A stretch of 64,000 nt of DNA from Actinomadura barringtoniae (GTDB lineage: Bacteria; Actinomycetota; Actinomycetes; Streptosporangiales; Streptosporangiaceae), in NCBI RefSeq assembly GCF_017573505.1, contig NZ_JAGEOJ010000001.1, positions 62,001-126,000 on the forward strand, given 5' to 3'. Under the pieces are notes generated by a model. It saw nothing but the letters and a program-made list of their open reading frames with translations, had not been told where the DNA came from and ran no database searches. Below, one piece after another: positions 54,667-61,000 of this stretch (position 1 is the stretch's first letter; each line of letters starts with the position of its first letter). A program made the position numbers and the translations under genes.

Positions 54667-55125
54667 TCAGTCCTCGGAGATGACGATGAGCGGCTGGTCG
54701 TACTCGACCGGGGTGCCGTCCGGAACGAGGATCGCGGTGACCCGGCCGTCCCGGTCGGCCTCGACCGAGTTCATCAGCTTCATCGCCTCCAGGATGGCGA
54801 CCTGCTGGCCCGCCACCACGGTGTCGCCGACCTCGACGAAGGCCTTCTCGCCGGGTGAGGGCGACCGGTAGAAGGTCCCGACCAGCGGAGCGCGGACGGA
54901 GTGCTCGCCGGTCTCGGCGGCCTCCTCCGCGTCGGTCGCGGCGACGACGGCGAGCTGGACGGCCGGGCCCGCGTCGGCGGGGTCCACCCACTCCAGCTCC
55001 AGGCTCGCGTCGCCCGCGTTCACCTTGAGCCGCCGAAGCCTGCCGGCCGACTTGCCGACGAATTCGGAGGTGAGCCGATACAGCTCGGTGAGCTCGGCCG
55101 AATCGGTGACGTGGGGGTTGGACAT
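54667..55125 (-). CDS. accB: Biotin carboxyl carrier protein (AccB-type)
   Basis: 152 residues from the ATG at 55125 with GAAGGGG upstream. The C-terminal biotinyl domain has EAMKLMN with the biotinylated Lys, plus the thumb-like [21 protein letters not shown]. The N-terminal half is a linker region. It carries CO2 between biotin carboxylase and carboxyltransferase to make malonyl-CoA or similar extender units. No biotin carboxylase or carboxyltransferase gene is adjacent in the window, and actinomycete housekeeping enzymes usually fuse BCCP to the carboxylase, so this is probably a cluster-associated part. Confidence 0.9.
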   Translation of the reverse strand: MSNPHVTDSAELTELYRLTSEFVGKSAGRLRRLKVNAGDASLELEWVDPADAGPAVQLAVVAATDAEEAAETGEHSVRAPLVGTFYRSPSPGEKAFVEVGDTVVAGQQVAILEAMKLMNSVEADRDGRVTAILVPDGTPVEYDQPLIVISED

Positions 55126-55297
55126 TTCTACCCCTTCAGGCAGGCAGATCGGGTACCGGATCGCTTCATCGTGAACGGCCGCCCTCGAAGACGGCTCGAG
55201 GCCGCCTGTCACCCCGATCCCCTCGCGTCCCGGCCTGCCCGGGCCCGCCCGAGCCCGGGTGGAGCCATCCTCGAGGCGGGCTGTCGATCCTGGGACC

Positions 55298-56527
55298 ATG
55301 CCAGCTGTCGACTTTGACCCCTTCGCTCCGGAGCACCGGCCGAATCCGTATCCGCTGTACCGGCGGCTGCGCGAGGAAGCACCCGTCTACCAGTCGCCGC
55401 GCGGCCCCTGGCTGCTGACCCGGTACGCCGACTGCGTCGCGCTGATGCGCGACGACCGGTTCGGGCACGGAACGCGCCAGCGCCTGCTCGACAAGAGCAA
55501 GTGGCGCAAGCCCGCCGAGGGCCGGGCGCTGCCGTTCATCCTGCTCGATCCCCCCGAGCACACCCGGCAGCGTGTCCTGGCCTCACGGGCGTTCACGCCG
55601 CGCGCCGTGCACCGGCAGATCCCCCTGATCGAGAAGCTCGTCGACGAGATGCTCGACGCGGTCATCGACGCGGGCGAGGTCGACCTGGTCGAGGCGTTCG
55701 CCTACCCGCTCCCGGCCACCGTGATCAGCGGGCTGCTCGGCGTGCCCGCCGCCGACCGGGAGCTCGTCCGGGGCTGGTCGAGCCTGATCGCCCGCGGCGT
55801 CGACCCCGACTACCAGTACTCGGCCGACCAGAAGCGCGAACGCGACGAGGCGCTGGCCTCGTTCGACGCCTACTTCGCCGAGCTCGCCGCCGAGAAGCGG
55901 CGCAACCCCGCCGACGACCTGCTGACCGCCCTCATCGCGGTACGCGACGAGGGCGCCGGCGGCGACGAAGGCGGCGAGGGCGAGGGCCGGCTGAGCGAGC
56001 CCGAGCTGCTCAGCATCTGCACGATGATCTATGTGGCGGGCCACGAGACGACCACCGACCTGCTGGCCAACGGGACGCTGGCGCTGCTGAAGAACCCGGA
56101 GGAGTTCCGGCGGCTGCGCGCCGACCCCGCCGGCCTGGCCGAGTCGGCGGTCGAGGAGTTCCTGCGGTACGACCCGCCGACGCAGCTCACGCGCCGCACG
56201 GCGCTGGAGGACGCCAAGCTGGACGGGCACCTGATCTCGCGCGGCGAGCAGGTGATCATCGTTCGCGGGGCCGCCAACCGGGACCCGTCGGTCTTCCCCG
56301 ACCCGGACCGGCTGGACCTCGGCCGTACGCCCAACAAGCACATCGCCTTCGACGGCGGCATCCACTTCTGCCTCGGCGCGGCGCTGGCCCGGCTGGAGGG
56401 GCGGATCGCGTTCGCCGCGCTGGCGAACCGCACCAGCGACATCGAGCTCGCGACCGACGAGCCGGCCTACCGCTCCAACGTCACGATCCGCGGTCTGAGC
56501 GCGCTGCCTGTGCGCCTGCGCAGCTGA
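55298..56527 (+). CDS. Cytochrome P450
   Basis: 409 residues from the ATG at 55298 (an in-frame ATG at 55259 is less likely). I-helix oxygen-binding motif AGHETTTD (about residue 247), K-helix ExxR as EEFLR (about 285), and heme loop [15 protein letters not shown] with the Cys ligand. All catalytic elements are intact, so it is not a DesVIII-like pseudo-P450 that helps glycosyltransferases. It fits the bacterial CYP107/CYP105-like hydroxylases that tailor polyketides. It is divergent from the BCCP gene and convergent with the glycosyltransferase gene. Confidence 0.95.
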   Translation: MPAVDFDPFAPEHRPNPYPLYRRLREEAPVYQSPRGPWLLTRYADCVALMRDDRFGHGTRQRLLDKSKWRKPAEGRALPFILLDPPEHTRQRVLASRAFTPRAVHRQIPLIEKLVDEMLDAVIDAGEVDLVEAFAYPLPATVISGLLGVPAADRELVRGWSSLIARGVDPDYQYSADQKRERDEALASFDAYFAELAAEKRRNPADDLLTALIAVRDEGAGGDEGGEGEGRLSEPELLSICTMIYVAGHETTTDLLANGTLALLKNPEEFRRLRADPAGLAESAVEEFLRYDPPTQLTRRTALEDAKLDGHLISRGEQVIIVRGAANRDPSVFPDPDRLDLGRTPNKHIAFDGGIHFCLGAALARLEGRIAFAALANRTSDIELATDEPAYRSNVTIRGLSALPVRLRS

Positions 56528-56588
56528 TCCGGGCGGGACTGGATCCCGCGGGGAACGCTCCGCCCACGGCCTCCCCGCGGCGCCCGCC

Positions 56589-56626
56589 GGCCTGCAGATG
56601 ACACCCCCAAGTGTCATCTGCAGGCC
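56589..56626. terminator. Bidirectional terminator between P450 and glycosyltransferase genes
   Basis: A perfect 16-bp stem: GGCCTGCAGATGACAC (56589-56604) and its complement (56611-56626) with loop ccccaa; tcgttctttt follows on the plus strand. It lies between two convergent genes. Confidence 0.88.
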
Positions 56627-56645
56627 TCGTTCTTTTCCCAGCCGA

Positions 56646-57824
56646 TCAGACGGACGCGGGCCGGCCAGAGGACCTCGCCTGGAGGTCCTCGATCTGGCCG
56701 ACGACGCTCGACGGCTCGGGCTGGCGTTCGATCTCGTTCTTGAGCGCCTCGGCGGCGGAACGGTGCCGTACGTCGTGCAGCAGCGCGTCCACGTGCTCGC
56801 GGATCGAGTCGCGGTCCGCTTCGGCGAGGTCCAGGCCGAGCCCGGCGCCCTGCTCGGCGAGCTGCTCGGCGTTGTGCGGCTGATCCTGGATCGAGTGCAG
56901 GATCAGCTGCGGCACGCCGCACGACGCGGACGTCATCATGGTGCCCGCGCCGCCCTGGTGAACGATCGCCGAGCAGGTGGGCAGCAGCAGTTGCAGCGGC
57001 ATGGACTCGATCAGGCGCGCGTGCGGCGGGAGCTCGCCCAGCAGCTTGGCCTCCTGCTTGAACTGCGCGACGATCACGTCCACGTCCATGTCGGCCAGCG
57101 CCTCGACGACGGTCTTCACCGGGTTCAGGTGCCCGGTGCGCTTGGCGTGCGTCACGCCCCAGGTGACGACGACGCGCGGCCGCTCAACGGGCTCGTTCAC
57201 CCACTTCTGGGTCGAGCCGCCGCCGTTGTAGGGGATGTAGCGCATGAAGCGGCGGGGCAGGTCGCCGTCCACCTGGAGCGAGGGCGGGCACGGGTCGATC
57301 GTCATGTCGCCGTGCGGGCTCACGCCCTCCAGGCCGAACTCCTCCCACAGCGGCGCCAGGTACGGCCGTTCGATCTCCTCGCGGACACAGGTGTAGTCGG
57401 TGCCGCCCGACAGCGAGCGGATCGCGGGCACGCCCAGGTCGTTGGCCGCCTTGAGCGCGGCGTAGATGCGCGGCTCGTAGACGATGGCGTCGGGCCGGTA
57501 ACTCCGCGCCAACTCCGCCATGCCGCCCGCCATGACACGCGAGCCCTCCATGAACATCCGTACCGCGGTCTCCTGCCGCGCGACCTCGCGCTCGGCGGCG
57601 GTCGCCTCGGGCGCCGCCGCCACCCGGAGCCTCGGCATGATCTCGTCCAGGTCCAGCCGCGGGCCGACGGCGGCGAACGGGATGCCGGAGTCGGCGACGA
57701 CCTGCGCGCCGTCCGGCTGGGCCGCGACGCGCACGTCGTGCCCGGCGGCCATCAGCGCCCAGCCCAGCGGGACGAGCGGGAAGTAGTGCGATCGGTGCGC
57801 CCAGGTCGCGATGATGATCCTCAT
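56646..57824 (-). CDS. Macrolide-type glycosyltransferase (GT1, EryCIII-like)
   Basis: 392 residues from the ATG at 57824; an upstream in-frame ATG at 57857 lies in the tandem 16-bp repeat and would add 11 residues. GT-B fold: N-terminal acceptor domain opening RIIIATWAHRSHYFPLVPLGWAL, C-terminal donor domain with VVVTWGVTHAK, QLLLPTCSAIVHQGGAGTMMTS and QDQPHNAEQLAEQGAG, matching antibiotic glycosyltransferases that use TDP-deoxysugars. No deoxysugar biosynthesis genes are in the window. It is divergent from the PKS gene and so is probably its tailoring enzyme. Confidence 0.92.
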   Translation of the reverse strand: MRIIIATWAHRSHYFPLVPLGWALMAAGHDVRVAAQPDGAQVVADSGIPFAAVGPRLDLDEIMPRLRVAAAPEATAAEREVARQETAVRMFMEGSRVMAGGMAELARSYRPDAIVYEPRIYAALKAANDLGVPAIRSLSGGTDYTCVREEIERPYLAPLWEEFGLEGVSPHGDMTIDPCPPSLQVDGDLPRRFMRYIPYNGGGSTQKWVNEPVERPRVVVTWGVTHAKRTGHLNPVKTVVEALADMDVDVIVAQFKQEAKLLGELPPHARLIESMPLQLLLPTCSAIVHQGGAGTMMTSASCGVPQLILHSIQDQPHNAEQLAEQGAGLGLDLAEADRDSIREHVDALLHDVRHRSAAEALKNEIERQPEPSSVVGQIEDLQARSSGRPASV

Positions 57825-57839
57825 TCGCCGCCGCTCCTC

Positions 57840-57871
57840 ATGTCGGTCTTTCCGCATGTCGGTTTTTCCGC
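57840..57871. repeat. Tandem 16-bp direct repeat next to the glycosyltransferase start
   Basis: atgtcggtctttccgc (57840-57855) is followed directly by atgtcggtttttccgc (57856-57871), one mismatch. It sits in the 5' leader of the glycosyltransferase gene, 16-47 bases upstream of its ATG. Confidence 0.75.
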
Positions 57872-57897
57872 GATGTCACAACGTCCCGGTCGGCACC

Positions 57898-57964
57898 GGC
57901 TCGAGCCCCGATCGAGCGAACCATCAGAGCGGCTTGCGAGGGGCGCCCGAGCCCGGCTCGAGCC
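57898..57964. promoter_or_regulatory. Two GGCTCGAGCC palindromes in the PKS/glycosyltransferase promoter region
   Basis: The 10-base perfect palindrome GGCTCGAGCC occurs at 57898-57907 and 57955-57964, 57 bases apart (about 5.4 turns), in the 254-base divergent region. A near copy (GGCTCGAG, 55193-55200) lies in the BCCP/P450 divergent region. A shared operator for a cluster regulator is plausible; no such regulator is in the window. Confidence 0.5.
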
Positions 57965-57969
57965 AGGTC

Positions 57970-57998
57970 CCAGGGCCCGTGATTACAAAGAGCCCTGG
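57970..57998. promoter_or_regulatory. Inverted repeat CCAGGGC-N15-GCCCTGG
   Basis: Seven-base perfect arms flank the A/T-rich spacer gattacaaag, the only such spot in the PKS promoter region, about 80 bases before the PKS start. It is either an operator or the core of the PKS promoter. Confidence 0.45.
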
Positions 57999-58078
57999 TG
58001 CGCTGATGCCCCCGCGCGTCCGCCACCGAGCCGCCGCGAGCCGACAAGGGGCCGCGTTCCGCACGGAGGAGATGCTCG

Positions 58079-61000
58079 ATGGACCAACTGCCCGAGCGCG
58101 AGCCGATCGCGGTCGTCGGAATAGGGTGCCGCTTTCCCGGAGCGGGCGGCGGGCCGGAGGAGTTCTGGCAGTTCCTGCGCGACGGCAAGGACGCCATCAG
58201 GAAGGTGCCCGCCGAACGCTGGGACGTCGAGACCTTCTATGACTCGGTCCCCGCGACGCCCGGCCACACGATCCAGCAGTTCGGCGGTTACCTGGACGAC
58301 CTGGACCGCTTCGACGCCGGCTTCTTCGGCATCTCGCAGCGCGAGGCCGCCAAGCTCGACCCTCAGCAGCGCCTGCTGCTGGAGGTCACCTTCGAGGCGA
58401 TCGAGGACGCCGGGCTGCGCGCCGAACGGCTGGAGGGCAGCCGTACGGGCGTCTTCGTCGGCGTGCACTGGGACGACAACCAGGACCTGCGGGTCGGCGA
58501 CCTGCCCGAGTTCGACGTGCACACGATGCTCGGCGGGGCGCGCAGCGTGCTCGCCGGGCGCGTCTCCTACGCGTTCGGCCTGATGGGCACGAGCGTCGCG
58601 GTGGACGCGGCGTGCGCGTCGTCGCTGGTCTCGATCAACATGGCCTGGCAGAGCCTGCTCATGGGCGAGTCGGACGTGGCGCTGGCGGCCGGTGTCAACG
58701 TGATCCTGCACCCCGCGTTCAGCGTGGCGTTCTCGCAGGGCAAGATGCTCTCGCCGGACGGCCGGTCCAAGGCGTTCTCCGCGGACGCGGACGGGTTCGT
58801 GCGCAGCGAGGGCGCCGGCGTCATCGTGCTGAAGCGGCTGAGCCAGGCGCGCGCCGACGGCGACCGGGTGTACGCGGTGATCCGCGGCAGCTACACCAAC
58901 AACGACGGCCGTACCAGCGGCGCGATGAGCACCCCGGCCGAGGCGGGCCAGGAGGAGCTGCTCCGCGAGGCCTACCGGATCGCGCACGTGGCGCCCGACC
59001 AGGTGCACTACGTGGAGGCGCACGGCACGGGGACGGCCGTCGGAGACCCGGTCGAGGCGGCCGCGATCGCGGCCGTGTTCGGCGAGGGCCGGCCCGCGGA
59101 TCGCCCGCTGGCGATCGGCTCGGTCAAGACCAACATCGGGCACACCGAGGGCGCGTCGGGGATCGCGGGGTTCATCAAGGCGGCCCTCGCCCTGCACCAC
59201 CGGGAGCTGCCGCCGTCGCTGCACAGCGAGCACCTCAACCCGGCGATCCCCTGGGACGACGTCCCCATCGTCGTCCAGCGCGAGCTGGAGCCGTGGCCGC
59301 AGGACCGCCCGCTGCTGGCGGGTGTGAGTTCGTTCGGCATCGGCGGCACCAACGCGCACATCGTGCTGGAGGGCGTCGAGGAGCCCGAGCCCGCCGCGGT
59401 TCCCGTTCCCGAAAAGGCGGGCGAAGGCGAGCTTCGGCTGCTCCCGATCTCGGCCCGTTCGGCGGAGGCACTGCGGGCGAGCGCGGGCGCGCTGGCCGAG
59501 GTGCTGCGGCCCGCGTCCGGGACCGGCGGCCTCTCCCTCGCGGACGTGTGCCGGACCAGCTCCGTGCACCGCAGCCACCACGAGCACCGGCTCGGCGTCG
59601 TCGGCGCCACGGCGGACGCGGTCGCGACCCGCCTGGCCGACTTCGCGGCGGGCGGCGCGGCGGCGGGCGGCCTGGAGGGCCGTACGCAGCGCGGCGGCAA
59701 GACCGTCTTCGTCTTCGCCGGGCAGGGAGCCCAGTGGCAGGGCATGTGCGCCGAGCTGATGCGGACCGAGCCGGTCTTCGACGCGGCGATCGAGGAGTGC
59801 GAGCAGGCGCTGCTGCCCCTGACGGGCTGGCCCCTGCGCGCCGTCCTCGCCGGTGAGCACGGCGACATCACCAAGGCCCCGATCGACATGATCCAGCCGA
59901 CCGTGTTCGCGGCGCAGGTGGCGCTCGCGGCGCTGTGGCGGTCCTGGGGGATCGTGCCGGACGCCGTGGTCGGGCACAGCATGGGCGAGGTCGCCGCCGC
60001 GCATGTCGCGGGCGCGCTCTCACTCGCGGACGCGGCCCGCGTGATCTGCGGTACGAGCGGCCGCAAGCGCGAGGTCAGCAACCGCGGCGGCATGCTCGTC
60101 GTCGGCCTGCCGGAGCCGGCCGCGACCGAGATCGCCGCCAGGTATCCCGGCCGGTTGTCGATCGCGGCGGTCAACGGGCCGTCGACGACCAACCTCGCGG
60201 GCGACACCGACGCACTGCAGGAGGTCGCCGCCGAGCTGGCGGCGAACGGGACGTTCTGCCAGCCGGTCGCGATCGACGTCGCGACGCACAGCTTCCACAT
60301 GGAGCCGCTGCGGGACGGCGTGCTCGGCGACCTGAAGGGGATCACCCCGGCCGCACCGAGCGTGCCGTTCCGTTCGACCGTGCCGGGCGGCGTCACGGGC
60401 GACGGGCTCGGCGCGCAGTACTGGTTCCGCAACATGCGCGAGCCGGTGCTGTTCTGGCCCGCGATCCAGGACCTGAGCGACCAGGGATACGACACCTTCA
60501 TCGAGATCAGCGCCCACCCGGTGCTGCTCAGCGCCATCCGGCACGCCGAGTCGGCACCGGGCAAGATCCGGCTGCTGCCGTCCATGCGGCGCGGGCAGGA
60601 GCGCGAGGCGCTGCTGAACTCGCTCGGCACCCTCTACACCGCCGGTCGCCCCATCGACTGGAACGCCGTGCACGCGCAGGGCCGCCGGGTGCGCCTGCCC
60701 GCCTACCCGTGGCAGTACAGCAGCTTCCCGACCGGAGCCGCATCGGTGTCGAACGGCGGATTCGGCACCTCCGGCACGGCGGCGTCGGGCGGCGGCGGGC
60801 ACCCGCTGCTCGGCCAGCGCCTGACCAGCCCCGTCCACGTCGGAACGGCCATCTTCGAGACGAGCCTCAACGCGCGCGCGATCCCGCTGCTCGCCGACCA
60901 CCCCGTCCAGGGCATCCCGGTCGTGCCCGGCGCCGCGTACGCCGAGATGGCGCTCGCCGCGGCGGCCGACCTCGATCCGGGGCAGCGGCACGAGATAGCC

